Assembly: GCF_020623625.1 (NCBI RefSeq)
Contig: NC_060204.1
Coordinates: forward strand, 1,156,501 to 1,220,500
Length of the DNA: 64,000 bases
DNA from: Saccharomycodes ludwigii
Taxonomy: Eukaryota; Ascomycota; Saccharomycetes; Saccharomycodales; Saccharomycodaceae
Direction of reading: 5' to 3'
Shown: positions 23,701-33,221 of the stretch, one piece after another
Layout of the letters: each line of letters opens with the position of its first letter
Position numbering within the stretch: the first letter of the stretch is position 1
The notes under the pieces: generated by a model
Seen by the model: only the letters and a program-made list of their open reading frames with translations
Databases searched by the model: none
What the model was told of the DNA's origin: nothing
Translations under genes and position numbers: made by a program

Positions 23701-24482
23701 GTAATAATGGTATAAACAAGAAGGATACTAATGTTACTAAGGACGCTGGTATTAGTAACGACAATGCTAACACTGTCGATTTGAGTGCCAAGGGGGGGAA
23801 TAATAAGGATAATTCCACTAACAAGTTGGTAAATAAGAATGGTTCATTGGTTATAACAACTAACACTGATGGCAAATCAAAAATTAAATTAAAATCAATA
23901 ATGGTACATAAAAACGCCAATTCTAACAAAGATAAAAGAATTAGATTTTCCGATACTAAAATTGATATTAAAAAAGAATTGGAAAAAACAGCAATAGATA
24001 AAAGAAAGAAACCAATGCATAAGGAGGACATTTATATAGCATACATGAAAAAGGGTAAGCCTGGACATAGAGGTAAGGGGAAGGATAATAACAAGGAAGA
24101 AAAAGAGAATAGCAGCGTCAATATTACGGACGATAGCAATACGCTTACTGAAAATAATGAAGAGGATGGGTATGATCCAAGTGCTGCCCCCATTGCTATA
24201 AAATCTGAGACAAGTGTTAATGACGTAAAAACAAATACGAACAGTGCAACTATCTTAGATCCAAAAATAACAGCAGCGGTTAAAATTAAGAATAGTTGTT
24301 CAAATACCCCAGCAAGTGCTGAAATACAAAAGAAAAATCATTCATATGAAGATGCTTTGAATGGTAAAGTATTAACAAAGTCATCGAATGGAGCAAATCT
24401 TTTCATACCAAAAAAAAAGAACAATTTGTTATTGAAAAAAAAAAAAAAAGAAAAAAAAAGTGATGGCATGACAAAGAAATAG
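17772..24482 (+). CDS. SEN1: Sen1 RNA/DNA helicase of transcription termination
   Basis: Superfamily 1B helicase (senataxin homologue) that works with Nrd1 and Nab3 to terminate non-coding transcription and resolves R-loops. The 2236-residue product is almost the same length as S. cerevisiae Sen1 (2231). A large helical N-terminal domain (about 1-1000) is followed by an acidic/Ser linker. The helicase core includes the Walker A GPPGTGKT (1357-1364), the Walker B IIDEACQ (about 1580), MVGDPNQLPPT, VQYRMNP, and the motif VI region RRMNVALTRAK. A long insert between motifs I and II, with a charged coiled segment, is the family 'stalk/prong' region. The C-terminal tail is basic, with probable nuclear localisation signals and an 11-Lys/Glu stretch. 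It matches YLR430W. Confidence 0.97.
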   Translation: MSTIYENGSNAFAHVSLRDPELDSKAATFTTTIKDYYNNKGSLNEKELLSELIDFLLKLPDDIHLFCNEKIYTVSVFTLTLFSFNIEAKGFQFKEKINSHLSRCPYCIESFSRGKAELLDFFGVVKDVADQYVTRFNDIISRWRSEILLMTLKPMMNQNLTFTISDSILNGIFECLTIPQYLRNNQELRKVFDPMFEELVKIRHPLLAYYFSLKRQKSIVPGVLFCWIEGNECQINWAQEILKEYYMVKYIINKENFTPQLLDELSLHYTYVQNPNNFNRVVVRHYWMKIVPILQMLDVDIIETYFVIPKNISSLKQSLSYNLTSIYKLLLVHTTSQYLDKPIDIILRAFNVFLDKLGSEYWNKIEPFTFHNILDVALDRNSFIHTLLKCQTVDVARKGLDTSFSSVPTLTDIIAWTVPLYNSLTDAKKIQMVRKVATIFLRTITEVPQLTSITKAFLLNGSTPLLDRIITISEEDRKQLYNNPTFETILYTKADCRELLNLDSIQKTVILSAISPEKLYSELSSQAHSSISEPSLKVIFKCIEYDILLLSQAIFKLYRNKETINEVKVSTKLISTFTSAINFSNFSTQWNISFCSQFLNSLRNVNGLLTIDENIRAKFCKDQNKVKSLNRSIGEYVRNITTGIKKLTMISPTQFKMVLQDAGAVEGYWSCVFASDVELYQSAIDLLYETFDVDGRLEGLHELLSHNISIHLDSVNLVLEQLTTCKFFEPCPRAVRVLMDIMVIFGDPLNGILSDLTLKTNTELCKEIRKFWADIWSFLDFIYKETLNWASIYPMDQLADFTKDTLDLSNMVIDSYRMVFALIGDRYDHFIKGSPTVFQNTISTFESMLFWLRLNDEYLLSSCVKLITSAVDIAQGEGLTINDSLVEKMARYAVKAKKFSNKLSETQATDILSRAKQFNTLLVESVINEVETQKREKMKSIHNAASPTLPLSGDDRVNALLKKTASFTSSLASRPKSRQPQITQFGSLVKSLPKKQVTHQPLSKMELVRRELLMKRQVHPAGNSVFNPRSKKGTTAINSSNADSDSSNSDGDSDDENALQLFKTAKSKSDNDRGPILLDINGKSIKQVKYTKRIDQAKLDEENMRKRLNVDLNPFYSQVLTWDYTRVSEYPSDDLSSKNYSSIKDQFSNVVQYQSILQPLLLLECWQGLCASRDREDFKPFKLIVGNKAVVSDFYEVYASVSKKTIAECGISDNDLIVLAHFDQVNDALSLRNEDFKKASISCLAKVRNIKHTRGENVDFTFRVDRGTSFNKFLTSRNEVFACKVMQMTTVEREYSTLFGLPFYDLVYPILKATPSMEYNFDENEISKVKENYKLNYSQAQAIVGSVHSEGFSLVQGPPGTGKTKTILGIVGYFLIIANKVPSNTIVQPSDGVVKGKKKVLICAPSNAAVDELVIRLRQGVFNERGELTTHNLVRVGRSDAVNTQVKDLTLEELVDKAISIKTYDLQNDTELKNSLQSTINERKKLREKLDESSKEADYDQEEVVKCQLQIRELSKKINELGKKKDEIRERNSINFRNKELEKRRAQARILSDAEIICSTLSGSAHEVLSRMGVSFDTVIIDEACQCTELSSIIPLRYGAKRCIMVGDPNQLPPTVLSGAASSFKYNQSLFVRMEKHSKPYLLDVQYRMNPLISRFPSSEFYNGELKDGPNLDVITKREWHRYEPFTPYKFFDIIDGYEKRNAKTMSFVNPEEIKVALELVGTLFSKLPRYDFKGKIGIISPYREQMFQLKRSFINEFGRQILNEVDFNTIDGFQGQEKEVIIISCVRADDNSNAGVGFLKDFRRMNVALTRAKCSMWILGHHKSLVKNRLWRDLIMDAKERSCLDVAFQGFLNTNNKANQKRLEYHRNVHRKDIVQEQPPIAHSEDGKVKETEDDYDPLKLITSQYTGLNVNSPKAINNANKNKRCAPVNNYDKSGALVPVDEPMAKKSKIVKKVVRLGTKKKSSIFNRTEGEKSSNNGINKKDTNVTKDAGISNDNANTVDLSAKGGNNKDNSTNKLVNKNGSLVITTNTDGKSKIKLKSIMVHKNANSNKDKRIRFSDTKIDIKKELEKTAIDKRKKPMHKEDIYIAYMKKGKPGHRGKGKDNNKEEKENSSVNITDDSNTLTENNEEDGYDPSAAPIAIKSETSVNDVKTNTNSATILDPKITAAVKIKNSCSNTPASAEIQKKNHSYEDALNGKVLTKSSNGANLFIPKKKNNLLLKKKKKEKKSDGMTKK

Positions 24483-24550
24483 AACAGTTGGAAGTTTTAT
24501 GGAAGTAAGAACAAAAATATACAAAAAAAAAATTACTTAAAACCTTGAAA

Positions 24551-24583
<33 letters not shown>

Positions 24584-24674
24584 CCTTGGTTCTCATATAT
24601 CCTAGAATATAATAATAAAGGAAAAGATTCAAATCATTATTATTGTAGATACTATATTTTCCTTTGTTACCAAC

Positions 24675-25910
24675 TTATTTTTTTAGAAAGCTCTTATATG
24701 CCAAAGATATTGCATTGTATTCATTTTCAATAAATTTTACAATAATTTCATTGTTATCTTTTGAATTTTGTATGATTAGTTCTAATTTCTTTAAACAAAC
24801 TTGGAAACTATCCACCAATAGTTGATTCTCGTTTTCAATGTTATTGTTGTTGGCAGGGGAATCAGTGGAAGATTTTAGTATTTTTAATATTCTGTGTTCC
24901 AAATTAATAACAACTGCTAAGCATTTTTGCCAATTATTTTGCTGATTTATCAAAGGGTTTGTATTTTTTTTTAAAACTGCAATTTCATCTTTAATTACTT
25001 GTTGTCTCATGATGATAAACTCTTTAATATAAAATAGTTTTTTAATGTCATTCACATCTATCTTGATCAAGGATGATGAAAGCGTATCATTATCTCTAAC
25101 AATGAGATCATTCAAGTATTTAAAATGTTCAACTAATTGTAAGTTTAGTATGATACGGTTGTAAATTTTGTGCCAAATTTTTATTATTTGCGAATTATAT
25201 GGTTTAACAAAATTTTCTGTATATTCTTCTGCTAGCTGATCTATTTTTGGTGTTATTATTTCAATTAAGAGTTTTTGATTCTTTTCTATCATGGATTGTA
25301 ATTTATTAATGTTGTTGTTTAATGAATTTTCTATTGATTTTAACTTGCGTAATTTTATAAGAGTATCGCTATTTTTACTGGCACCACTATGGACGGTAGG
25401 ATTATTTTGATCGTTGTTGTAGGCTAATAGCAAGGAATTATAATTTATTAGATCTATTGAATCTAGTGGTAGGTTGGTGTCATTGTTTGGTAAAATAGTA
25501 TCTATATCACTGTCCTTGCCATTTTCATTTATCAGTTCAACTAAGTTTTTATAATATAGATCAAATTCATCCAAATAAACTTGTAAATCATTTAAATCCA
25601 ATAATAAACTGTAATCCGGGTCATTATGGGATAAAGCTTGTTTGTTTAAAACAACCAAATCGTTTAATAGAATACTAATTGTATTCCGTATATGTTGCAA
25701 CGATGGAATATTCTGGGAATCTGGATGGTCATATGTGGGATTGTCTATGTTATGCTCCTTTTCTTGTAGTAATACTAAACTTAGCTTATGATTTTTGTAT
25801 AAGATGTTATTGTTTTGGGTATCATCATTTTCTTGCTGGTTTTTATCTATTGATAGATTAGCAAGGAGTTTTACTTGATTCTCTAAAACCAATTCTAATC
25901 TTGAATACAT
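24675..25910 (-). CDS. ATG23: Autophagy/Cvt pathway protein Atg23-like
   Basis: Predicted peripheral membrane protein that cycles with Atg9 and Atg27 in the Cvt pathway and autophagy. The 411-residue product has no recognisable enzymatic motif. It is helical and rich in Leu, Asn and Lys, with several coiled-coil stretches (for example around residues 185-215 and 255-330), as expected for Atg23. The primary-sequence signal is weak. The assignment rests on length (S. cerevisiae 453), composition, and its exact place and strand between SEN1 and IMD, as for YLR431C. It converges on SEN1 with a 192-bp gap. Confidence 0.78.
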   Translation of the reverse strand: MYSRLELVLENQVKLLANLSIDKNQQENDDTQNNNILYKNHKLSLVLLQEKEHNIDNPTYDHPDSQNIPSLQHIRNTISILLNDLVVLNKQALSHNDPDYSLLLDLNDLQVYLDEFDLYYKNLVELINENGKDSDIDTILPNNDTNLPLDSIDLINYNSLLLAYNNDQNNPTVHSGASKNSDTLIKLRKLKSIENSLNNNINKLQSMIEKNQKLLIEIITPKIDQLAEEYTENFVKPYNSQIIKIWHKIYNRIILNLQLVEHFKYLNDLIVRDNDTLSSSLIKIDVNDIKKLFYIKEFIIMRQQVIKDEIAVLKKNTNPLINQQNNWQKCLAVVINLEHRILKILKSSTDSPANNNNIENENQLLVDSFQVCLKKLELIIQNSKDNNEIIVKFIENEYNAISLAYKSFLKK

Positions 25911-26830
25911 GATTTGATGCGATTCTTTTGTGCGTGGATGTACTGGAGTGTATTTGAATTTTTGTAGGTGGAACTATACAGATGCTTTATCTTAGGTTTT
26001 ATTTTTTTAATAAGAAGTTGATGTATAATGTATGAGATGGAAAATGTTGAGTAAAGCAAGGGGGAGAAGATGGATTAGGTATCAAGCGATTAAAATGTGG
26101 AATAGATGGATGGAAAGGGCTTGTTTTTGTTTGATTGTGAATTTGACATTAGGAATTTTGCCTAATAAATTCAGATAAAAAAAAAAAAGGGCGGTTTTCC
26201 CGAAAACAAAAAAAAAGGCAATTTCGGATGATTCGGTCGGGCCACGCCGACTCTCCGACAATGAATTTTATTTTTTTTTTCTTTTTCTATTTTTATCTTG
26301 TGGGTGTCTGGGTGTTGCTTTTTATTAACGAATGAAAAAAAAAAAAAAAAAAAAAAGAAACGTGAAAAAAAGAAATTAATTTTTTTGTTTTTTTAATGAA
26401 AATTTTGATTTTCAACTTAAAAGGTTTCATTTCCAAAAAGTATAAATAGACAGCATTTACAACTTTTATAAATTCAATCTCAAAAATGAAAAAAAATGTT
26501 TTCTTTCTTTTTTTCTTTCTTTCTTTTATTCTTACTTTAAAATCTTTCATTTCTTCTAATAATACTTATTTAATTTTGTGGCGTTGGTAATACTGGGGAA
26601 TTGGGAACTCTCTCTTGGGGGATTAGTTCATTTGTTTTTATCAATTATTGTAGTTTTCTTTTTTCTTTTTTTTCCCTCCTTTTCTCTTTTCTTTTATTTC
26701 TCAATTTCATTATATATCATTTTATTAAGGTTAATAAAATATATATAAATATATACCCAACTTTCTCTCAAGTTACCAAGAAGAAAAGAAAAAAAAAAGA
26801 AAAAAGAAAACTGAAACAACAGCAAAAACA
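25911..26830. other. Divergent ATG23/IMD promoter region
   Basis: No gene is seen. A cluster of CGG/CCG triplets sits at 26225-26257 (listed separately). A TATA-rich stretch (AAAATATATATAAATATATA) at about 26735-26757 is followed by a purine-rich leader before the IMD start. T- and A-runs occur throughout. Confidence 0.5.
26225..26257. promoter_or_regulatory. Clustered CGG/CCG half-sites with a CGG-N6-CCG core
   Basis: Three CGG triplets (26225, 26234, 26238) are followed by two CCG triplets (26247, 26255). GTCGGGCCACGCCGAC is an inverted repeat with exactly six bases between CGG and CCG, the spacing used by Ppr1-type zinc-cluster activators. It lies about 320 bp upstream of ATG23 and 580 bp upstream of IMD. 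Factor identity is inference. Confidence 0.4.
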
Positions 26831-28747
26831 ATGACCCAATATAGAGATCCAGCTACTGCCTTACAATACGTTAACTCTTTCGAAGAAAAGGATGGTTTAT
26901 CTGCAGACCAATTGATGGACTCTAAGATTAGAGGTGGTTTGACTTACAATGATTTTTTGATTTTGCCTGGTAAAATTGAATTTCCAGCCTCTGTTGTTCA
27001 ATTGAAATCTAGATTAACCAAAAAGATCACTTTGAATACTCCATTTGTTTCCTCTCCTATGGATACAGTTACTGAATCTGAAATGGCCATTTATATGGCT
27101 TTGTTGGGTGGTATCGGTATCATTCAACACAATTGTTCCCCTGATGAACAAGCTGATATGGTTAGAAAAGTTAAAAAATATGAAAATGGATTTATTAACG
27201 ACCCAGTCGTTTTAGGACCAGATGCCACGGTTCACGAGGCCAAAGTATTAAAACAGAAATTAGGTTTTGCTGGTTATCCAATTACAGGTATGTTTTGATT
27301 ATATTATGGATTACAATGCTACCCATTATTAGTATTATTATCACCATGTGTACTATTATTGCACGAAATAAACATGGCGACTATTATGATGATTTGATAA
27401 ATTTTTAAAATAACTTTCGTTCTACTGATTATTGATCAAACGATCGTGTAGAGAAAACTTTACTATACTGACTTTAATAATACTAGTAATAATAGTAGCA
27501 TTTTTTGTCTTTTATTTAAAAAAAAAGAAGAAAAAAAATATCATTAATATAGTATACTAACATTTTTTTGGAAAAAATATTTGCTGAATGTAAAGCTATT
27601 CACCAGATAATAATATTAACCTTGATATACAGAAAATGGTAAAGTTCCAGGTAAATTACTCGGTATTGTCACTTCACGTGATTTACAATTTGTTGAGGAT
27701 GATTCCGCCTTAGTTGGATCCGTTATGACCACTAATTTGATCACTGCTAAGAAGGGTGTTACCTTGATCGAAGGTAATGAAATATTAAAGAAAACCAAAA
27801 AAGGTAAGTTGCCAATTATTGATGATAATGGCAATTTTGTTTCTATGTTGAGTAGAACTGATTTAATGAAGAACGAAAACTATCCATTGGCTTCCAAACA
27901 CCCAGTTACCAAACAATTATTGTGTGGTGCTGCAATTGGTACCATTGAAGCTGATAAAGAAAGATTGACTAAATTAGTTGAAGCCGGTTTGGATGTTGTT
28001 GTTGTGGATTCTTCTCAAGGTAACAGTGTATTTCAGCTCAACATGATTAAATGGATTAAAGAGACATTTCCAGAATTACAAATTATTGCTGGTAATGTTG
28101 TCACCAAAGAACAGGCTGCCTCTTTGATTCAGGCCGGTGCTGATGGTTTAAGAATTGGTATGGGTTCTGGTTCCATTTGTATCACTCAAGAAGTCATGGC
28201 TTGTGGTAGACCACAAGGTACTGCTGTTTACAATGTATCCAAATTTGCTAATGAGTTCGGCATTCCAACCATGGCTGATGGTGGTATTCAAAACATTGGT
28301 CATATAATGAAGGCCCTTGCATTGGGTTCTTCTACTATTATGATGGGTGGTATGTTGGCTGGTACTACCGAAGCTCCTGGTGAATATTTCTTTAGGGATG
28401 GTAAGCGTTTAAAGACTTATCGTGGTATGGGTTCTATTGACGCTATGCAAAAGACTGATGTTAAGGGTAATGCCGCTACTTCTCGTTATTTTTCTGAATC
28501 AGACAAAGTCTTGGTTGCACAAGGTGTCTCCGGTGCCGTTGTTGATAAGGGTTCCGTTAATAAATTTATTCCATACTTGTATAATGGTTTACAACACTCT
28601 TGTCAAGATATTGGTGTTAAATCTTTGGAAACTTTGAGAGAAGAAGTTGTCAAGAAAAATGTTAGGTTTGAATTCAGAACTGCTTCTGCACAAATGGAAG
28701 GTGGTATTAACAACTTGCACTCTTTTGAAAAACGTTTGTACGATTAA
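26831..28747 (+). CDS. IMD4: IMP dehydrogenase, spliced: join(26831..27287,27633..28747)
   Basis: Catalyses the NAD-dependent oxidation of IMP to XMP, the rate-limiting step of GTP synthesis. Exon 1 ends at 27287 just before GTATGT, and exon 2 begins after the acceptor AG at 27632. Joining them reads [22 protein letters not shown] without a break and gives 523 residues, the family's usual length. CBS domains lie at about 115-235. The catalytic loop is [11 protein letters not shown] with Cys335, and the flap and C-terminal segments ([19 protein letters not shown]) are intact. It corresponds to the single ancestor of IMD2/3/4 (YLR432W and YML056C). The symbol IMD4 is chosen because S. cerevisiae IMD4 also has an intron carrying a snoRNA. 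Confidence 0.97.
27288..27632 (+). other. IMD intron (345 nt) hosting a snoRNA
   Basis: Donor GTATGT at 27288, perfect TACTAAC branch site at 27555-27561, and acceptor TATACAG ending at 27632, giving a branch-to-acceptor distance of about 72 nt. Splicing restores the conserved reading frame. The central part contains the box C/D snoRNA listed separately. Confidence 0.95.
27377..27499 (+). ncRNA. snR54: Intronic box C/D snoRNA, snR54 homologue
   Basis: Box C ATGATGA is at 27386-27392, box D' CTGA at 27425-27428, a C'-like TTGATCA at 27432-27438, and box D CTGA at 27468-27471. The 13 nt before D' (TAACTTTCGTTCT, 27411-27423) are perfectly complementary to the conserved 18S rRNA segment AGAACGAAAGTTA. 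By the fifth-nucleotide rule the target is the second A of GAAC, which corresponds to S. cerevisiae A974, the known snR54 site. An external stem may form between GCGACTATT (27377) and AATAGTAGC (27491). In S. cerevisiae snR54 lies in the IMD4 intron, so host and guide agree. The mature ends are estimated. Confidence 0.92.
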
Positions 28748-29064
28748 GTTTTATCTTAATGTATATAAAAAAAAAAATACTGGAGCAATTTGACTATGTA
28801 AGTATCTTTTTTTATAAATTAAATTATTTTGCTCGTATTCGTACATTTTATAATTATAATAAAACAAGCAGGTTAAGTGTGTATGCAAGTATTAGTGTTA
28901 AATAAAGTTTGTTATTGTAATTTACTCAAATATTTAAAAAGGTGAAAGGAGGGGGGGTGGAGGAAGGAAAAAGACAATCTTTCAAATAAATCAAAACATA
29001 ATTAGAAATAAAGAGGGAAGGAGCATGTTAGGAAATAATTAAGTTTCACTTACGTAACGTTGTA
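28748..29064. other. Convergent IMD/calcineurin 3' region
   Basis: Both flanking genes end here. It is AT-rich with a short G-rich patch (about 28945-28965). No gene or structured terminator is evident. Confidence 0.45.
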
Positions 29065-30774
29065 TTAATGTTTCATCTTATTGGCTAACTCATCAACATA
29101 TTCTTTTTTTTTTCTGGACACCTCGGATAGTTTAGGTGGCCTTCTTTCATTAATTAAATCAGCCTTTCTTGCACGTTCAAATGCAGAGACGGCTTCATCC
29201 AATCCATCTTTACCATGAGCTAAAGCACCTTGTGGTAAAATTCCATCATTCAAAGTTTTCAAATATTCTACTTTTTGACTCTCCTCCCTCAATACAGAAT
29301 ACATTCTACTCACTTTGGCAATTGCCATAATTTTATTTCTTAGACTTTTTCTTTTAAAATCATCGTTCAATATAGAAGAGCTCGTTGTTGTTACAGTTGT
29401 TGGTGTATTAGTATCGTTATTCTTTTCTTTAGCTTTGTCATCTGAAACAGTCTTTTCAGCATTAGTTTCTGACACGTCATTGGGCATGCCTTCTAGTTCT
29501 TCTTCGCTACAAATATTCAATATACTGACTAGCATTTCGGTAACTTTTTCGCCAACAAATGGTAACGACCAAGTGAAAACATCCATGAAATTAGGCAACC
29601 AATAGGGATGGGGTGCCATATTAAATTGTCTAATATTCATAACATTTTCGCCATATTTCAATATAGCAGCTTTGTTTTTGTAGGTATCTAAATAGTTGGG
29701 TGCGCTAAACAAAGTTATTAAAGAGGGAAATCCCAAATTTTCGGTATTTTTATACATTCTGTAACCTTGATCTTGTGCCTCGTGTGCTCTAATTATGGAT
29801 AGTAGTTCTGTTCTCTCCAAAAATTGACAGCTTGCCTTATAGGTGAACGCAAATGAACAACCCCTCAAAGTGTTTGGGACAAAAATCTCACCATCTAGGT
29901 CTTCATCTTCATCATAAGTTTCGATAGGATCCGCCCACAATAAATCACACATTAAGCCGCGACTTGGAATTTCTCTGAATCTGTGAATCTTGGTATTTAC
30001 ATCATTATAATGTTTCAACTCCGGAGATATCCCACCATGAACACAAAAATATTGATTGTTTGTAATAGCGGCCAACGGCAATGCGTTAAAGGATTTACAA
30101 CAAGTCTCATAAATTTTTAAATTATATTTATGTAAACATTCTGCTTTGAACGTAAAATAACTGGTTAAGTGTTTACATTCATGATTACCTCTCAACAACC
30201 AAAAATGATTTGGATAATTAAGTTTGAAAGTATATAAAAGTAATAAAACTTCCATTGAAAAATATCCTCTGTCAACATAATCACCTAAAAACAAATATGG
30301 AGTGGTTGCTGGGTCTCCGCCAACTTCGAATAATTTCAGTAAATCATAAAATTGACCATGGATATCCCCACAGATCGTTACTGGTGCAGGAACGTGTAAT
30401 AAGTTAGGCTCGCCACTTAAAACATCTGTGGCCATTCTTAAAATCTTTAAAACTTGATGTTCAGTCAATCTTCCCTCTTTTTTAAAATGACCGGTTAAAA
30501 ATTTGGGATTTGGTAGGCCAGTTTTCTCATCAAACACTTCCCAATCTTCAGGACATTTATTTGCAACTGGAGCCACTGAGGGAATTGCTCTTTTTTTAGT
30601 AGAAAAAGTTTGACCATTATCTAAGGTGTACATATCCATGGAAGGTTGACGTTTGGTGATTATGTCATTGTTGGAATTTCCAGCTGAACCTGCTGATGAG
30701 GAGGAAGAGGCGACAGTGGCATGGACACTGGTGCTTTTGTCATTAACATGTATATTACGTTGGTGTTGATCCAT
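29065..30774 (-). CDS. CMP2: Calcineurin A, catalytic subunit
   Basis: Ca2+/calmodulin-dependent Ser/Thr protein phosphatase (PP2B) that activates Crz1-dependent stress responses. The 569-residue product has a Ser-rich N-terminus and a phosphatase core with metal-binding motifs GDIHG (136-140), GDYVDRG (164-170) and RGNHE (195-199). A calcineurin B-binding helix follows the core. A calmodulin-binding segment lies at about 475-500 ([20 protein letters not shown]), and the C-terminal autoinhibitory segment is [18 protein letters not shown] (about 530-547). All regulatory parts are present. It is the unduplicated counterpart of CNA1 (YLR433C) and CMP2 (YML057W); the choice of symbol is arbitrary. 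Confidence 0.95.
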   Translation of the reverse strand: MDQHQRNIHVNDKSTSVHATVASSSSSAGSAGNSNNDIITKRQPSMDMYTLDNGQTFSTKKRAIPSVAPVANKCPEDWEVFDEKTGLPNPKFLTGHFKKEGRLTEHQVLKILRMATDVLSGEPNLLHVPAPVTICGDIHGQFYDLLKLFEVGGDPATTPYLFLGDYVDRGYFSMEVLLLLYTFKLNYPNHFWLLRGNHECKHLTSYFTFKAECLHKYNLKIYETCCKSFNALPLAAITNNQYFCVHGGISPELKHYNDVNTKIHRFREIPSRGLMCDLLWADPIETYDEDEDLDGEIFVPNTLRGCSFAFTYKASCQFLERTELLSIIRAHEAQDQGYRMYKNTENLGFPSLITLFSAPNYLDTYKNKAAILKYGENVMNIRQFNMAPHPYWLPNFMDVFTWSLPFVGEKVTEMLVSILNICSEEELEGMPNDVSETNAEKTVSDDKAKEKNNDTNTPTTVTTTSSSILNDDFKRKSLRNKIMAIAKVSRMYSVLREESQKVEYLKTLNDGILPQGALAHGKDGLDEAVSAFERARKADLINERRPPKLSEVSRKKKEYVDELANKMKH

Positions 30775-31259
30775 ATTGTGTAAAAAAAAAAAAAGAAAAA
30801 AAAGACCGGTAAAACGTAGATGATTAATATTCTTGCTTTTTATTATATTTTTTTTAAAGGGTTAACTACAAATATGTGTTGAATTAAAATATAGGTTTAT
30901 AGAAAAGTAAGGGAAAGGATACGCAGGTGCTGTTAACTTCTATAAGGCTGAAAGTTACAATTAGTAAGATTTAAGTAAAAAAAAAATAAATAAACATTAG
31001 AAGAGTTGATATTTCCTCTTTTTTTTTTTTTCTTTTTTTTTTGGGAAGCAAGAAAAACAAATTTAACTTATTCTTAAAGCTTTTTTATAACTTTTTTTTT
31101 TTTAATTATTTATTCTCCCTTTTTCTCTCTTTTTGTTTCCTTTTTACACAACTTCGTATATAATGATTAATAAATTGTTATACCAAAGGGTTTTATAATC
31201 CGGAATGTATTCTATCCGACGTACCTTCGGTTAGCTAATCGGATCTTGCAATAATAAAC

Positions 31260-31293
<34 letters not shown>

Positions 31294-31447
31294 AACGACT
31301 AGCTTCATAATAACATACATTATATAAGTAGATGAATAAAAACTGTAAAAATTATACTACTAACTTAGCCTAATATATTCTCAAACTTTCCACACAAAAA
31401 GAGTAAAAAAAAAAAAAAGTTGAACATTCATCAATAGCAATCTGAAT
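30775..31447. other. Divergent calcineurin A/TSR2 promoter region
   Basis: No gene is seen. It has a 30-nt A-run (about 31261-31291), T-runs at about 31019-31042 and 31092-31103, and a CGG-containing inverted repeat (ATCCGA at 31214-31219, TCGGAT at 31239-31244) in a locally less AT-rich patch. Confidence 0.45.
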
Positions 31448-32107
31448 ATGAGTGCTTCTCATTCTAATACTAATAATAACGTGGCCATTGATGTTACTGA
31501 TTATGTAGAGGCTATTAAACCACATACAAATTTGCAATTTACCGATGAAAAACAACAAGCTAGATTCGAGCTAGGTGTTTCTATGATGATATATAAATGG
31601 GACGCTTTAGATGTAGCGGTTGAAAACCAATGGGGTGGTGTCGACAGTGCTGAAAAGAGAGATTGGATAACTAGCATTATTGTCGATCTGTTTAAAGATA
31701 ATAAAATTGTCGATGTTCAATTGATCGAAGAAACACTATTTTATGCTATGGTTGATGAATTCGAAACACAAATTGAAGATGATAGTGCATTACCTATTTC
31801 CATGGGTATTATTGGTATTTGGAGGCAATGCGCTGCCCACGACTATTCTATAGTGGAACAACTATATTTACAATGGAAAAATAAACAGGAGAATCGCCAA
31901 CAAAACATTAATAGTCGTCGTGTGCAAGTTGGCAACGATCCACTGAACCCAGATGTATCTGATGAGGAAGAAGAGGAAGAACAGAACGATTATGATGATA
32001 TGGACATTGATGAACCACCAAGTCTAGTACAACCTAAACCAGATATGCCAATTGTTGATGATGATGGATTCGAATTAGTTCAAAAAAAGGGTAAAAGACG
32101 AAATTAG
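31448..32107 (+). CDS. TSR2: Pre-rRNA processing protein Tsr2
   Basis: Chaperone (escortin) for ribosomal protein eS26 (Rps26), needed for late 20S pre-rRNA processing. The 219-residue product carries the Tsr2 core (about 25-140) with conserved KWDALDVAVENQWGG and ALPISMGIIGIWRQCA. The C-terminal tail is strongly acidic (DEEEEEEQNDYDDMDIDE), followed by DDDGFELVQKKGKRR, typical of the family. Length is close to S. cerevisiae (205). It matches YLR435W and converges on ECM30 with a 242-bp gap. Confidence 0.95.
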   Translation: MSASHSNTNNNVAIDVTDYVEAIKPHTNLQFTDEKQQARFELGVSMMIYKWDALDVAVENQWGGVDSAEKRDWITSIIVDLFKDNKIVDVQLIEETLFYAMVDEFETQIEDDSALPISMGIIGIWRQCAAHDYSIVEQLYLQWKNKQENRQQNINSRRVQVGNDPLNPDVSDEEEEEEQNDYDDMDIDEPPSLVQPKPDMPIVDDDGFELVQKKGKRRN

Positions 32108-32349
32108 CCCATATCGACATATAAATGATTACTCTTGGTTAAATTATAATTATTAGTATGTAGTTAACATTAAATATTACTTATTAATTGGTATATATTT
32201 TATTAATCATTACAAAAAGTTGCCTAATCGAAAAATACAATGATAGAAAAAAAAAAAAAAAAAAATTGAAAACAAAATTAAATAGATAAATAAATAAATA
32301 AACAAAATTAGATATACCATTTGTTACCATTATTTTATTATAATAGTCA

Positions 32350-33221
32350 TCATCTGTTACGAACAATAGGAGAAGAAGATATACTACTTACACTATTTCT
32401 TGGTGTCCAGGTGTTATTATTATTATTATTGGTACTATTGATGTTCTTGGTATTGGCATTGGTATTGATGGTAACATTTAAATTTGGTCTCGAACTCGAT
32501 CTTGAATTGATCGGTGTAATACTTAAAAGACTTGAGGTATCATCTCCTTCATCTAAGTTTGAAGAACTACTATTTAATCTAATTAAATTCGCACTATTAT
32601 AACTAGTGCTAGAAGTATTATGAGCGGAGGCTGTAGCATTTACATTATTATTACTATTACCAAATCTAAACTTCTTTAAAAATGACGAAGTCATATCCAT
32701 AAATGAAAATTCTTCCCTCTCGTTACGAGTTATCCTAAACATCTTAATATTGGTGTCAACCCAAACATTTGGTTTTAATACACCTTCATCAATAACTACT
32801 CTGATTTTCTTTTTATTATTGGAAGTCGTAGTACTGCTTTGCAATGACTGCCTTGAATTACTCATTTTTGGGTTTTGTCTAGTGTGCGGAGAATTAATAT
32901 TGCTGTTACTTACTTTCCTGGAATCATCTTTCCTAATCCACGAAAAATTAAAAAATGATGAAGTCGAAGAATTTGCCGAAGAAGAATGACTAGTGTTAGC
33001 AGAAACAGTTTTGTGCTCAGAAGTAGCAGTATTACTATTATTATTTAAAGATGCAGAATACATTTTTTTCCCAGTATTAGGGGTAACACTATGCTTAGTA
33101 TGGTTAGCAGCACTTCCACTATAATGTCTGTGACCCAGATGATTCAAACTACCCGCGCTAGATTTCCTTGAATGATTGTTAAATCTCATAACAGTCTCAT
33201 TATTTACGTTACCGTTGTTAC

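Noticed and set aside
27280-27300. Frame break in IMP dehydrogenase that could look like a pseudogene
   Set aside because: Exact donor, branch and acceptor signals restore the full 523-residue enzyme, so it is an intron and not a broken gene.
31192-31255. Possible tRNA or structured RNA in the less AT-rich patch before TSR2
   Set aside because: No A-box/B-box pair or cloverleaf is present. Only a 6-bp CGG-containing inverted repeat remains, which is weak.
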